Assembly (NCBI RefSeq): GCF_019175285.1 | Contig: NC_056528.1 | Span: 18,331,020 to 18,395,019, forward strand | Direction of reading: 5' to 3' | Length of the DNA stretch: 64,000 nt | DNA from: Sceloporus undulatus | Taxonomy: Eukaryota; Chordata; Lepidosauria; Squamata; Phrynosomatidae | Notes under the pieces: model-generated | Seen by the model: the letters and a program-made list of their open reading frames with translations, nothing else | What the model was told of the DNA's origin: nothing | Database searches by the model: none | Shown: one piece after another, positions 1 to 11,989 of the stretch | Layout of the letters: each line of letters begins with the position of its first letter | How positions within the stretch are numbered: the stretch's first letter is position 1 | Program-made: the position numbers and the translations under genes

Positions 1-1195
1 GCAGGCACACAGGCGGTGCGGTGAGAGCTTGGAGCATGTGCCGGTCTGTATAGCACCTATGTTTGCACTCTGAACTTCATTTGCAGCAATTGAAGAAAGC
101 TGAGAGCAAAGGTGGGAGAGGGGAGAGAAACCAGGACATTTTTAAAGCAGTGGAAAAAGTGGGATGACAAAGGACTAATCAGGACCATTCTTATCAAATT
201 GGGGCAGTTGAAGGTAGGTGAGGCTCTTAAAGACCATACTTGCAATTTAACACCCTCATGGATGGCTATCACTCCCTGGAAGGCTCTTGCTCTCTTGCAT
301 AAAGGCAGAAATTGAATATCAACAAGACTGAGAGTCTATTGATGGATTTTGCCCATCAATGAAAAGGTGCACAAGACAGACACATGATCGTGTGATAAAT
401 ACCAGCCAAAGATGCTTTTATTCTGTTAAAATTCTGCTTTTCTATCCTCATGTGATACAAGTCCATTCTCTTTGCACACCTGCCACTATGGATTATGGTT
501 CCTTCTTTAGATTTTGAATCAATCTTCGCCTATGAAGCCGGAGGAAGATGGAGATAACTTTTTCTTGGTTTCTTTTCTTTGGGTTTGCAGTGGCAGGATG
601 GGAGTGGGCATTGTAAGGCGCACAGAGCTGTTAATTTGCCTGTTAATTTGCCAGTCTACCTTGACACTCTCAAAAAGATCACTTCAACAGCTTCCCATCT
701 GCATGGGGAGATAAACCAGATATGGCAGTAGCGGTGCCTGGCATCTGAGCTGCCAAGTGGCACTGCCATTGCTTAAAGCAGCTTTGCTGTCAAGCGAAGC
801 CACTTATGAATGTTTTATTAGTGCCCTCAACTTTGTTTCTCTGCCAATTCTCTTCTTCTCTCCCCTCTTTTTGCATACAACTGAAGGTCAGCTTCTTTAT
901 CAGCCAGACGCCCTGGCAAGGCTTCTAGAAGAGTGTTATACAATTCTTTCATTGATCAATCTCCTTCTGTTTAAGCAATCCATCATTTGAATGGAAATAC
1001 CATTTGCATGAGATTTTGTATGGTTTTATTTATGTTGGATGCAATTATCCAATGAAAGTTGAAATGTATTTCTTTTTTTAAAAATCCCGTCCCTCTTTAT
1101 CTTGCGGTAACACGATCTGGTTTTCTGCTGCTCCAGAGACTGGAACAGGAACCAATGGATTCAAATGACAAGAAACAGATTCCACCCAAGCACTG
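1..1195. other. Intergenic, no feature recognised
   Basis: Unique-looking sequence. Short open frames on both strands show no known protein motif and no splice context. Confidence 0.5.
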
Positions 1196-1245
1196 TGTAT
1201 GTGCCTTCAAGTCCCTTGTCAACTTATGGTGATTCCATGATTCTC

Positions 1246-1682
1246 CTAGGAGGAACTTATTTACTGTAAGAGCTGTCTGACGGTGGAATAGACTCAGAGG
1301 GCAGTGGACTCTCTTTCTCTGCTGTTGTTGCTGTCGTGTGCCTTGAGGTTGTTTTCAACTTATGGTGACCCTAAGGTGACACTATCACAGGGTTTTCTTG
1401 GCAAGATTTGTTCAGAGGTTCCTCTGAGGATGAGAGAGAGCGTGACTTGCTCAGGATCAACCAGTGGGTTTCCATGGCCAAGTGGGGAGTCAAATCTTGG
1501 TCCCCAGAGTCACAGTTCAACACTCAAGCCATTACACCATGCTAGCTCTCCCCCTTCTTTGGACATTTTTAAACAGAGGTTGGATGGCCTTCCACTCAGA
1601 GATGTTTTAGTCATGTATTCCTGATGGCAACGGGTTGGACTACAGGGTCTTTGCAGTCCCTTCCAACTCTAAGTACATATCA
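1246..1682 (+). mobile_element. CR1 LINE 3' fragment split by a SINE
   Basis: Two pieces (1246-1320 and 1551-1682) match the CR1 3' end in order: aggaacttatttactgtaag, then the Phe-Lys-Gln-Arg-like stretch ttaaacagaggttggatggc and a terminal ttccaactct. A reverse Sauria SINE separates them. Confidence 0.75.
1321..1550 (-). mobile_element. Sauria-type SINE inside CR1
   Basis: The Bov-B-like tail (gtgtgccttgaggt, cttatggtgaccctaaggtg) lies at the left and the tRNA-like head (ccattacaccatgctagctc) at the right, so the element runs on the minus strand. It interrupts a CR1 fragment and is therefore the younger insertion. A tail-only fragment of the same family sits at about 1198-1240. Confidence 0.85.
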
Positions 1683-1689
1683 TCCGTTC

Positions 1690-2395
1690 CAGAGGTAGCC
1701 CTGTCTATTTCCCTTTGATCTGGAGTAATTCTACATTATTTTCTCTTCCCAATAAATATAGCAGTCTCTGCAGTCACATCTATTTTCATGAAGCAGTAGA
1801 ATAACTGATTCACAAAGGAAGGAAGGAATCCCAAGAGCCATATAGTCCAGCCTCCTGAATCTGCAGCTCAAGCATCCCCAAGAAATGTACATCAGCTGGA
1901 ATCTTGTATGGGAGTTATACTTTTATATTTGGACTTGTGCATGAAGGAATTAGAATTGGGCCATTTTGTATCTTCTCTATCCAATAGAGGGCTGCATAGA
2001 AGAGCTGGCAAAGTGACCAATGCACAATGAGACTGGTGTACGTTGGGCACTAATGCACATTGAGCACTCTTGCTTTTGCCCTGATATTCATCTTTGCAAT
2101 TCATGAGCAGGATTTCTTCCTGCCTCTGCTACATAGCTAAGTATACATAAAGTTACATAACAATCCATAGGATGATGAAGCCATGGGAGTTAAAGTGGAA
2201 TCATAACACCATAACAGCATAGTGTGAAACGGCCCTAAATCTCCACACATACATGAATGGTGCTGTGCCACCACTGTATTGAAAGGCACTGAACCACAAT
2301 ATCAAAAACGGAAGTGAACGCACAACTACACTTGCATGTGTATCCACATGCAACCATACGCAATGGAACTGTACACACAACTCTACAACCTTGTG
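1690..2395. other. Intergenic; degenerate TGCACAAC-like stretch at 2220-2390
   Basis: No gene seen. The right part is rich in short, variable words such as acacatgcatg, gcacaact and atgcaacc, similar to stretches elsewhere in the window. Confidence 0.45.
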
Positions 2396-2398
2396 GTT

Positions 2399-3155
2399 GA
2401 ATTCAAAGATATAGCTGTGTTAGTCTGTAGAATCAGTATGTGGAGAGATCTAGTGGCACCTTTGAGACTACCTGAAAGAAAGAAGTTGGCAACATGAGCT
2501 TTAATAGACTTAAGTCTACTTCCTTAGATGCATTTGGTTATTACCTATAAAGCCCTAAATGGCTTGGGTCCAGGATTCCTAAAGGACCGCCTCTCCCCAT
2601 ACAATCCGCCTCGCACCCTCAGAACATCTGGGCAGCAACTGCTGAAGGTGCCTGGGGCTAGGTTAGCTTCTACCTCTAGAAGGGCCTTCTCCACAGCTGC
2701 CCCAGCCCTTTGGAACACGCTGCCCACTGAGCTCCGCTCGTCCACCACCCTGGCCCAATTTAGGAAGGACCTTAAAACCTTCCTATTCAAGCAGGCATTC
2801 CCCGATTAAATATCCTGTGGGCCTCCCTCCTCTTCCGTGGCCATGAGGATGGGCTAACGGGGCCTTTGTTATTGTTTTTAGATTGTGTATTGTGGATGTT
2901 TTATGTTTTTAACCTGTATTTGTTGCACTTGTTGCATATTGTAAGCCGCCCTGATCTTTTTGGAAGGGCGGGATATAAATAAAGATTTTATTATTATTAT
3001 TATTATTTGGTGGAATGGAAAGCCAGGAATGGAAAGCCCTGGCTTTCCACTCCACCAAATCCATCTGAGGGAGTAGACTGAAGTCTATGAATGCTCATGC
3101 TGCCAACTTCTTTCTTTCAGTTAGTCTCAAAGGTGCTACAACAGCTCTCTACAAC
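2399..3155. mobile_element. Palindromic element split by a LINE fragment
   Basis: The left arm (about 2399-2537, tagctgtgttagtctgtag through gacttaagtctacttcctta) and the right arm (about 3007-3155) are inverted copies, both containing ctgaaagaaagaagttggca or its complement. A LINE 3' end occupies the centre. Partial copies of the same arm occur at 5055-5120 and 29890-29985. Confidence 0.7.
2528..3006 (+). mobile_element. LINE ORF2 C-terminus and 3' tail (L2/Vingi-like)
   Basis: 2528-2809 encodes the end of a reverse-transcriptase protein (TYKALNGLGPGFL, AFSTAAPALWNTLP, FRKDLKTFLFKQAF). A 3' UTR follows with the words taagccgccctgat and gggcgggatataaataaag and ends in (ATT)n. It is truncated at the 5' end. 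The word atttgg occurs just before and just after it, a possible target-site duplication. Confidence 0.8.
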
Positions 3156-3159
3156 CTTG

Positions 3160-6029
3160 TGGTTGTTCTGCACTGGACAACAATGTCCACAGGCTTCCAT
3201 AGAGGATATTATGTCTGCACAACGCACCAAGAGGCTTCCAGCCATCATCTAATGCAGGGGATATCCTTGAACCTTTCACGTTTTTTTTTATACAAATGCA
3301 CCCTTCACTCACCATCTCCCCTGAATAATGGCATAGTTCCATAAAGGGGTTTTGCTTTGAGGACGAAACAGAAAATTCCATTCCAACTCTGGAAGCATCA
3401 GATTCAACAGAAACTCGAAATGGGGCAATTAGATCGCTGCCAACTTCTAGTTGAGCCCCCCCACTCTTTAAACCAAAAAACTCAAACCAAATGAAGCTCC
3501 AGAGGAAAGAAATCAAAATCCCTCCCTGACTCCCCGTCATCCATCCATACTACATTTCAGAAGCCGCCCCAGAGTCACAGTGGACACTCCTGTGCCAGAT
3601 ACTGAGAAAGCAGTAAACTAGCCAAGAACCAGGAAAAATAGTTTGGAGCCAAGTAAGGTTTTGACTCTTCTCTTCCCCCTCTACTTGTAATCTTACCCAG
3701 TCAATGGAGGAAAGCTCAGAGCAACAGGGCAACTTTCCAGTGGCACGTTTTGCGACAGCGGAGTCAGCCAACGGGGCAGCTGCCAGGGACCATGGAGGCA
3801 CCAGACATGGCTCCCTGCGTGTAAGTGAGGAACGTGTCACACAGAAACCCTACATCCAGCAACAAATCCTGCTGATGGACAGAACAGGAGGACTTCACCC
3901 TGCCAGACTATGAATTTATGAAGCGCACGGATAGAGTCAAAGGCTGACCGCCAGCCCAGGATGCTGTGTTCAGCCATAGCAACTACCAGATCTTCTTTGA
4001 AGGCCACAACAGGGAGGTCATGGACACAATGGCTGTCCTGTTAAATGTTGGACAAAATATAGGACTGTAAAGATCTTAACCAGTCCTTTGAATTGCACTT
4101 TGAATTGATCATGCCATTAGCTAGTCAGCCATGTTGGCTGATTTCTCCAGATGATTCTCAAGAATCATAGAAAACAAAGCAAACAACCTAATGAAAATTA
4201 ACATTGTTATCAGTAACTACCGGTGGCTTCCAGGTTAGTGGATGAGGAATCTGGTCTGTGTTTTAATCTCAATTGAGAGAAGTTGTGCAAAGTGCTGCAC
4301 TCTAGTCTTTCCAAATAGAAAAAATATCCAGGGGTAGCTGTGTTGACCATATAGCAAATTCAGCAACAACAAAAATCCACCAAACCGTGATACCTTTAGA
4401 TGCAGCCACCTTGGATGGCACCTTCAGAAAAACTGGAAGGGATTAAACATGACTTCAGAGCTACCAGCTGCCACTGACTGATGCAAAGTGCGACAGCAAT
4501 GAAATGCATGTTTTTCACACAGGCAAAACCTTTGGGGATTCGCTGCCAGAGGATGTAGGCTGAGGATGGCGCATTGCTCAGATCCAAGCGGCTTTAACAC
4601 TTTACATGGGTTAGAAGCAAGCGTGTGGAAGAGGAAACACTTTAGGTCTCGGAGATGAAAGAACCTTCCCAAGCTTGGATGCAGATGATCTGAAAATCTA
4701 GATGCTAGGGACAGAATAAAAATGTGCCATTTTCTTTCCTCATGCTACTACAGGAATAGGTTACCGCAGGGGTTTGGGAGGTAGCAATGCTTCCCCAATA
4801 ATTCCTCAGGACTTTACCTCCCTAGAAAGATTTTCAACCTTTATCTCATTCTTTATTAAAAAGACCCACCATGCTCCTTAGGATGTTGGTTACACCCATC
4901 TCTGTTTCTCTGTTGCATCTGAATCAGGTGTGGTTTTGCAGAGATGGTCTGGATGAGAGCCAGTGCACAAAAGCCAAATCTGGACACTTAGAAACTGAAA
5001 GCTGGATTACAGCAATGCCCTTTGTGTGTGGCTGTGTGCACCTGAGAGAGCAGGCCAAGTCTATGGAAGCTTCTGCTACAACTCCTTTCATACGTTGGTC
5101 TCAAAGGTGCTACAAGATCCTTTCCCATGCTGCTATTCCAAATGCACATAGCGGTGCATTTGAGTTCTAGCTGATAGTAGCATATCTAGCTGATAGGGTT
5201 ATATATACCCTCCAACTGTCCTGATTTGGCAGGGACAACTCAAATTACTCCTCCGCTGTCAATCACTTCCAAGGGAGTTGCAAGTGCAAAAATAGTTTGG
5301 GCTTAGTTATTGTGGATCGAGGAGGAGATGAGCAGACTCTTTCCCTTCCCAATTGGTGCAGGCAAAAGCAAACTGCTGCAGACCCTCCTAGCTCATCTGT
5401 TCTTCTTTGTTAATAACCTTTGTCATTTTGACCACTTTCTGACACTGCCTGACCCCAAGTCCTAATTTTTTATATGTGAAATGATGGCGGTTATGGTTTT
5501 ATATCGACAGCCTTCCTCTCCTTCTTTGGGCTCGGAAGCCAGTCATGGGTTCTGAACTGTCGTCATCCTGTTCTCTTCCCTCTGCAGAAAATGTATTTGC
5601 TGAATTTTTAGCACACTAAACTCTGCCCAAGGATTTTAATTCCTTTCCCTTTCTCCCCCAGGCAATCCAAACAGTCGTCTATTGCATAAGTATCAGGGAA
5701 TTATTTCCTTATATCAGGCATTAATCCACCGCACACATAAGCTGCCTGCACTCTTTAAAATAAAGATAGGCTGGCTTGCATTTGTGTGTGGCGGGGAGGT
5801 GGGAGGTGGCAGCAATGTATTTGCACCTGACACACATATACACACACATATGCACACCCAGAGATTTAATCACTGCTCAAATTAATATGTAAACCAGCCA
5901 TAGAGACTTTAGCATCCAAAAGAGTCAAGGAAGCGAAAAAGTGGAGGCGGATGTTACCGGCATCACCAGCTACAGATAAACTACTGCAAATGCAGCTAAA
6001 ATAGGAAACAAAATCCAGAGGTGAATGAA

Positions 6030-6030
<1 letters not shown>
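3160..6030. other. Intergenic, mostly unassigned
   Basis: Holds a coding-like fragment near 3876-4070 (listed separately), a piece of the dispersed palindromic repeat at 5055-5120, and otherwise nothing recognised. Confidence 0.45.
3876..4070 (+). pseudogene. Coding-like fragment, unidentified
   Basis: One frame reads EQEDFTLPDYEFMKRTDRVKG, meets a stop, then continues PPAQDAVFSHSNYQIFFEGH and NREVMDTMAVLLNVGQ. The composition looks protein-like and the reading survives on both sides of one stop, which suggests a degraded exon or processed pseudogene. I do not recognise the parent protein, and chance remains possible. Confidence 0.3.

Positions 6031-6031
<1 letters not shown>

Positions 6032-6074
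<43 letters not shown>
6032..6074. repeat. (AT)n microsatellite
   Basis: About 21 uninterrupted AT units. Confidence 0.97.
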
Positions 6075-6076
<2 letters not shown>

Positions 6077-7370
6077 TCCATGTTTCTTGTGTTAATCCCA
6101 TTTGGTCAAGTTAACATCCACCTTGCCCTGCTTCAGTATCAGCCCCACAGATTGCAAAGCAAAAGGGGGGAAAACGCCCTGGAAAGGAGCATCCAAATCT
6201 CCTCCAGAAGAAGGCGGAAAAATACAGGTTTAATGAGATTTAATAGTAATGTGCCAATGTTCCTGCATGTTCTGCTCTTTGCTAAGCAGCAAACATCCAG
6301 GCAATGCAGGGAGAGAACATTTCCAGCTGCCTGCTGGGGCTCGTGCACAATGTAATCTGCAGGAGAGCAGGCGTCGAGCGCATAAAACCTTAATTATTCT
6401 AACAAACCACACAAGGCGAGACGTACAAAAGGAAACAGAACCGGTCCTGCTTTCTAGCTGGTGCAAAAGAATCAAATTGGTTGGGGAGAACCAAAGGTAG
6501 CTTAGGAAAAAACGACAACGTGGGTGCAGTGTACCCTTTACCGGGGGGAGTACTTGGAAAAGTAACAATGGTATATGCTCACGTATGAGTCTAAAGATTT
6601 TAGCCAAAGCGTTGACCCCCAAAACCTGGGTTGATCTATCCACGGGTCAACGAAAGTACGGTACTTTAACTCTGATCAAAAAAGGAACTGTCTCTCTTCT
6701 CTGAGCAGAGTGGGAAAAGGTGAGAGCTTAGTCCGTCCCGGGAGAACCTAAAAGAAGCACCAGCGTCCTCTAATCTCTCCGCTGCAATGCACTTCTGACC
6801 TTTTTGACTGCCTGGCTGGGAGAATGGCGGTGGTGGCATCTCTTTGGCACTTCCTCCCCAAAGGAACACTAAGAGGAATCAGGCTTTGAAGAATCGAATA
6901 GACATTTGTGTGTGTGTGTGTGTCAGCTTTTCAGGGTTAAGATCAGGCCAAGTTCTCACCTTAAAGTCAAAGGCTAGCATCACTGTGAGTGTAGTCGCCA
7001 TTTGCTTTGCTTTGCCTTTATGTCCTTTTTGACACGTGCACATTTTCATAGCCTCATCCATGCCTGGTTGTCTCCCACGTACATTGCACAACCACAGTTT
7101 ACTGTCATCTCCTCCTCATCCATCCAGCCGTTAGGGTGAACACAAACAGTTATGGCTCCTGGAATTTCGTACCATCTTTTTCCTTTGCTCCATCTTTTAC
7201 ATCCTTTGCCACGTGGCCCTAGTCCTCAACTTATCCATGTGCCATATCAAAATCCATAATTTTATTGGTGATAGTTGCATATAAGCAAATATGCTTATAA
7301 ACGTGTGATGCTGAGGGACTTAGTTATATGCTGCAGCACCTGACTGTCTTTTTCCAGACTTCCACGGATG
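6075..7370. other. Intergenic; dispersed repeat at 6565-6670 and (TG)n at 6906-6923
   Basis: 6565-6670 reads tatgctcacgtatgagtcta through ttgacccccaaaacctgggt and ggtcaacgaaagtacggtac, a pattern known as a dispersed repeat in lizard genomes (class not assigned). The rest is unique-looking; no gene. Confidence 0.5.
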
Positions 7371-7373
7371 TGT

Positions 7374-7585
7374 GGCTGCATCTACACTGCAGAATTAATG
7401 CAGTTTGACACCGCTTGAACTGCCATGGCTTGATGCTATCGAAGTCTGAGATTTGTAGCTTTGTAACCTTCTCTGTCAAAGAGCTCTGGTGCCACAACAA
7501 GCTACAAATCCCAGGATTCTGTAGGATGGAGCCATGGCAGTTAAAATAGTGTCAAACCACAATAATTCTTCAGTGTAGCATCAGC
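7374..7585. mobile_element. Palindromic MITE, family A
   Basis: About 210 bases with long inverted ends: ggctgcatctacactgcaga at the left and cagtgtagcatcagc at the right, with aatgcagtttgacacc mirrored internally. It is a non-autonomous DNA transposon; superfamily not certain. Six or more other copies are in this window. Confidence 0.8.
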
Positions 7586-7589
7586 TTTA

Positions 7590-8109
7590 AACTTCATGTA
7601 CTGTCCTCCCCTGGCAAGCCCTGTCCCCTTTGGGAACATCCTGCTAGTAACAATCTAATCTTTCTTTCAACAACACTTCACATATATACAGTATTTACTT
7701 AACGGCAACTGTTTATTTTGTTATGGGTTTGTAAAGCCATCTGTTGCTCTGATGTTGTTAAAAGATAAAGTATAAATAACCTAAACTGATAAAACAAACT
7801 CCGAATTTTAGAAACTCTGAATATTAGAAAATGTTAAGAGTTTCATACCTTCCTGCAGAGAGTCTAGGAATTTTAGTTTCCTCCAAGAAATTAAGAAGTG
7901 CTTCCTAGCAAGTCACTTTTGGAGAGATGAAGCTTTTCACAAGTCAGAACTACTGTATATGGTGAATTGTAATAGCACTTTACTACTAAAGCTCACACTT
8001 ACCACCTTTCCTAAGAAAGGAGTAATATCCTTTCCACTTATCCCTTTGCTGCCATCAACTTTGAGGGCTCCAATTTATCTACCTTTCTATCGCATCAAAT
8101 GTGGGGATC
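7590..8109. other. Intergenic, no feature recognised
   Basis: AT-rich unique-looking sequence without convincing coding or repeat content. Confidence 0.45.
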
Positions 8110-8117
8110 TTCTAGAT

Positions 8118-8254
8118 CAGTGGTTTTCAACCTTTGGCTCTCCTAATGTTTTGGACTTTAACTCCCAGAAGTCTCAGCCAGCTTGCCCAAATGATAAGGG
8201 ATTCTGGGAGCTGAAGTCTAAAATGCCTGAAGGACCCAAGGTTAAGAACCACTG
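8118..8254. mobile_element. hAT-type MITE with intact target-site duplication
   Basis: 137 bases with inverted ends cagtggttttcaacctttgg and caaggttaagaaccactg. Flanked by a perfect 8-base duplication ttctagat (8110-8117 and 8255-8262). The CAGTGG start and 8-base duplication are hAT hallmarks. Confidence 0.88.
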
Positions 8255-8640
8255 TTCTAGATGATCAGGATGGTGAAGCTCCTCCCAAGTTCATTCTTCT
8301 CAGTCCCTGCAAGGAGTCCTACATATTAACATCAAAGACTATGGCTTGAGGAACCAAACCTCCCCAGAGCAGATCATCTGCATCACCAGATGTTCACTTA
8401 CAGGAACCTTGTTCCCCTCCTTTAAAAAGGAATGGCTGATGAGAACTTCATTTGTGTCCTATCTGCTAGCTGTATCATTTATTCTTGCAAGGGTCTACAA
8501 GGAAGTTATCAGTTACTTTGATGAGTCTTGGCACCTGCTCCATCCCATCTTGAAAACTTGCTCTAGGAAGGCAGCCCACTATGACTGGTCTATATAGAGC
8601 TGCCCTGTCCATCTTGGTAGGGATCTGTAACCACTAGAGA

Positions 8641-8782
8641 AATCATTCTCAAACCCTGGCCTTCTGGGTGTCTTGGACTTCAGGTCCCAGAGTCCCAGAC
8701 CACTGGCCAATAAGGCTGAGGCTTCTGGGAGCTGAAGTCCAAAACACCTGGAAGACCAGACTTCGAGAATCACTGCACTAGA
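8641..8782. mobile_element. hAT-type MITE, diverged copy
   Basis: Same family as the 8118 copy: caaaccctggccttctgggtg, ttggacttcaggtcccagag, then cttctgggagctgaagtcca and cgagaatcactg. The ends have decayed. Confidence 0.75.
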
Positions 8783-8984
8783 GCATGACCCAACCTATTT
8801 CTTTGGACTCTGCCATGCCTTGCAACCTTCCATGCTCTGTCTGTTCACTTTCTCCCAGAAGCACCCCTCCATCTCAGCCTAACAGTACCAACTGATCCAA
8901 CCCTTGCTTCAGTAAAATCACCAAAACAGAAATGCCCTCTCCTTTTAATTTCATCCCCATCCTTGGCAGAAACCAATTTCTTGC

Positions 8985-9045
8985 TACCGTATGCCTTCAA
9001 GTCATTTCTGACCTATGCCGACCTTAAGGCAACCCTATCATATGA
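8985..9045 (-). mobile_element. Sauria-type SINE tail fragment
   Basis: Contains tatgccttcaagtcatttct and cgaccttaaggcaaccctat, the reverse of the Bov-B-like tail. Head missing. Confidence 0.75.
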
Positions 9046-9054
9046 GTCACCAGT

Positions 9055-9435
9055 GAGTCAACAGCATGATGCAGCAGCTTAGAAAGCCAATGTGATCCTA
9101 GATTGTATCAATAGGAGTGTAGTGTTTAGATCAAGGGAAATTATAGTGCCACTCTATTCTACTTTGCTCAGGCCTCACCTGGAATATTGTGTCCAGTTCT
9201 GGCACCACAATTCAAAAAGGATGTGGAGAAACTGGAGCATGTCCAAAGGAGGACGACCAAGATGGTGAAGCGTCTGGAAACCATAAAGCCCTATGAAAAG
9301 CAGCTTAAAGAATTGGGTATGTTTAGCATGGGGAAGAGAAGCTTAAGAGGGGACATGATGGCCATGTTTAAATATTTAAGGGGATGTCATATTGAGGATG
9401 CAGAAAGCAAACTTGCTCCATCTTTGGAGTGAGAA
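9055..9435 (+). mobile_element. CR1 LINE 3' region
   Basis: Contains the CR1 words tattgtgtccagttctggca, ctggagcatgtccaaaggag and ggggacatgatggccatgtt in order. Short open frames in it are remnants of the element. Confidence 0.85.
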
Positions 9436-9439
9436 AAAT

Positions 9440-10810
9440 AATTCAGAATGGTCTGGGGACAACAACCTATAAACTATTGCTAGTCCATATTAGATTTATT
9501 GAATCAGCAGAATTTATCCATGTTAAGCATTGATTCAATGAGTCCACTTTAGTTGGGATGAACTGATACAATTCCATCTCATGACAGTTGTTTCCAAAGC
9601 CATCAAGTCACAAAATAGCTCTTTCGTCCCTTTTGCAAAAAGGAAACAACTCCACAGATACCAGCATTAATTCGTTCCAGAACCATTTGTTGCCAATACT
9701 TAAAATTAAATAAAAAGAAAGGGCTTTAGGTTAGTTATGTAATATCTCTCGCCCCTTTCAGGGGCATTTTCTTCATCGTGGGTAACAGATCTCTACCAGA
9801 CAAGAAAACCCCCTGGAGACAGAAATTGTATACTCTTTTTGTCGAAATGAAAAACCACCAGAAAGTAGCCATTATTACCATCAGTGGAGCTTTTGTCTTA
9901 ATCTGAATGGAGACACGTAAAAGCTACTTTAATAACTGGGCAGCCCTTGGCTTCCATTCTCTCTCTCTCTCTCTCTCTCTCTTTCTCCCTATAAATGTCT
10001 TTGCCATCATTTTAAACTTTGAAAGCAAAGGTTCACAATTTTGCAATGCAACAAACCAACAAATATAAAAAGAAGCCTAGTTATTCCTGTGCCGTTCTGT
10101 TCCTGAATTTCCTTTTTTTAAACTAATAAACATAAATGAGTTTCCAAGAGAGATGTAAGCGAAGCAGTTCAATGATACGGGAGGACAGGCCGATTAAATC
10201 TTGCTGACTAAATCTAAAAGAAGGGTATTTAAGATCTGGTGTCTGTTCTTGCCTTGCAGAAATTGGGTGTTTTCGCTGCCACAAGATGTCCTGGCTGCTC
10301 CCGGCTTAGCTTGCTTTTTAAAAGGATTTTACACATTTGTGGATTATTCACGGCGAAATGGCATGAGGGCAAAAGCGAATCTGCTTGGGCGGCAGAGGCA
10401 AGGGTGCAGCTATGGGGACAAAATGAGGGCATTACCCCACTAAATAAGAATTCTGTCCTCTCCCAAATGAAAATTTCCTTCAGTCCTCAAATTTGGCCAC
10501 CATCGCAGGAGTGTTGGGAGTGATCCTTCTCAGTGGCTGCTCCCAACTTGTGAGATTCCTTCCTCTGGGAGGCCTGACTGGCCCCATCTCTACTCTTTTG
10601 GCTTCAGTAGTCAAAGACCTTGGTGAAAACCCTGCCTTAGAAGCAACAATGCAAAATGTTATGATGATGAAGCTACAACACTGGCATGGTTCACCATCAT
10701 GACTTGTAGTGATACACAACAGAGATCCACACAATATGTCCCATTGTGCAACAGGGGCTTCCATTTTGCAATGGGGCATGTTGCACATCTGGACATGTTG
10801 TGCATCAGGA
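9440..10810. other. Intergenic; (CT)n at 9958-9984
   Basis: A dispersed attgaatcag/attcaatgag repeat lies at 9480-9570. 10090-10500 is unique-looking and could be conserved non-coding sequence. No gene recognised. Confidence 0.45.
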
Positions 10811-10812
10811 CT

Positions 10813-11045
10813 GCATAGAATCCTAGAGTTGGAAGAGACTACAAGGGCCATCCAGTCCAACTCCATTCTGCCATTCAGGAAGACACAGTCAAAGTACACC
10901 TGACAAATGGCTATCCAGCTTCTGCTTCCAAACCTCCAAGACTCTACCATATTCCACTGTCAAACATCTCTTACCACCAAGATGTTCCAACTAATGTTTA
11001 GGTGGAATCTCTTTTCCTGTAGTTTGAATCTTTTGCTCCAGGATT
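10813..11045 (-). mobile_element. CR1 LINE 3' end
   Basis: The minus-strand CR1 terminus starts at the left with catagaatcctagagttgga, followed by gggccatccagtccaactcc. It extends to the gtttaggtggaatctctttt segment. Confidence 0.85.
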
Positions 11046-11075
11046 TGTTGTCATGATGGCATAGCTACATCTCTG

Positions 11076-11296
11076 ATGTTTATCACACTATGCTCTTAAA
11101 GAGGTACTATTCCAGTGTGACTCCTCTAGCAGCCTCCTGTTGCATGCTGGGATTGGCAGTTTTAAGGAGCTGAACTTCTCTGCCTGAGAATTCTAAATAC
11201 CCCTCCTTAAAACTGCCAATCCCAGCATGCAACAGGAGGCAGCTAGAGGAGTCACACTGGAATAGTACCTCTTTAAGAGCTTGTCTGATAAACACC
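11076..11296. mobile_element. Long fold-back MITE, near-perfect palindrome
   Basis: Arms 11092-11169 and 11203-11280 (about 78 bases each) are inverted copies that differ, as far as I can read, at one position. Both contain ctcttaaagaggtactattc and gttgcatgctgggattggca. The symmetry extends weakly outward to tgtttatca/tgataaaca. It is inserted next to a CR1 end. Confidence 0.85.
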
Positions 11297-11299
11297 TCT

Positions 11300-11985
11300 G
11301 TTCCCTTCCTGACAATATGAAGGTTGCACAATGGCACAGTCCAACTTTATAAGATCGTCAGTTGCAACACACATTTCTTTAACCTATAGTTTTTCATGAT
11401 CTACACAAGCAAAGGTTTTTCCATGTCTGTTCAGTAGCCGAGTGCGAGGAAAATGACATTTCCAACCCCTCCCCACAAGTGAGTGATGCTGCCATGAGGA
11501 ATGGCAGGCAGGATCTGGCTTTGCAGCCTTGCTTGCTGGTGGGAGAGGGATGGAAACATCCTCCTCTGTGAGCCCCAACCAGTAGCTGAGCAGAGTTTCT
11601 TCACCCTATCTATCTAAGGCTAAGGTGGGTGTGGGGGGGGGCATTTGCATAGTCTTACAACAAGACTACATAGTCTTACTGAAAATGGAGCAGTTATGGA
11701 TCTGTAACTCTAGGGCACAAATCCATAACTGCACTATGAAATGCCAGCCTGCCTTTCCAAAGTCTCACCTAGACCTTTATTGTTTCAAAGGGGCTTTGGG
11801 GGGGGGGGGAAATGAGGTTTAGGCTGGTTGTTATCATGTTACCATCAATAGCAGCTGGCAGATTCTACATCAAGGGTGCAGTAAACCAACTCGGAGTTAT
11901 ATTCTAGAGGAGCTATCCAAGGTGCTGAGTGTATTGGATGGATGCAGTTCAATACAGTCTCTTTCATGTCAAGAATTGTTCCTTT
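11300..11985. other. Intergenic, unassigned
   Basis: No gene. 11883-11955 (gagctatccaaggtgctgag) is a short dispersed repeat also seen near 20170, 39775, 42605, 53430 and 55010. Confidence 0.45.
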
Positions 11986-11989
11986 CTGG

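Noticed and set aside
10480-10950. 156-codon minus-strand frame
   Set aside because: Runs into a CR1 terminus and has no recognisable domain.
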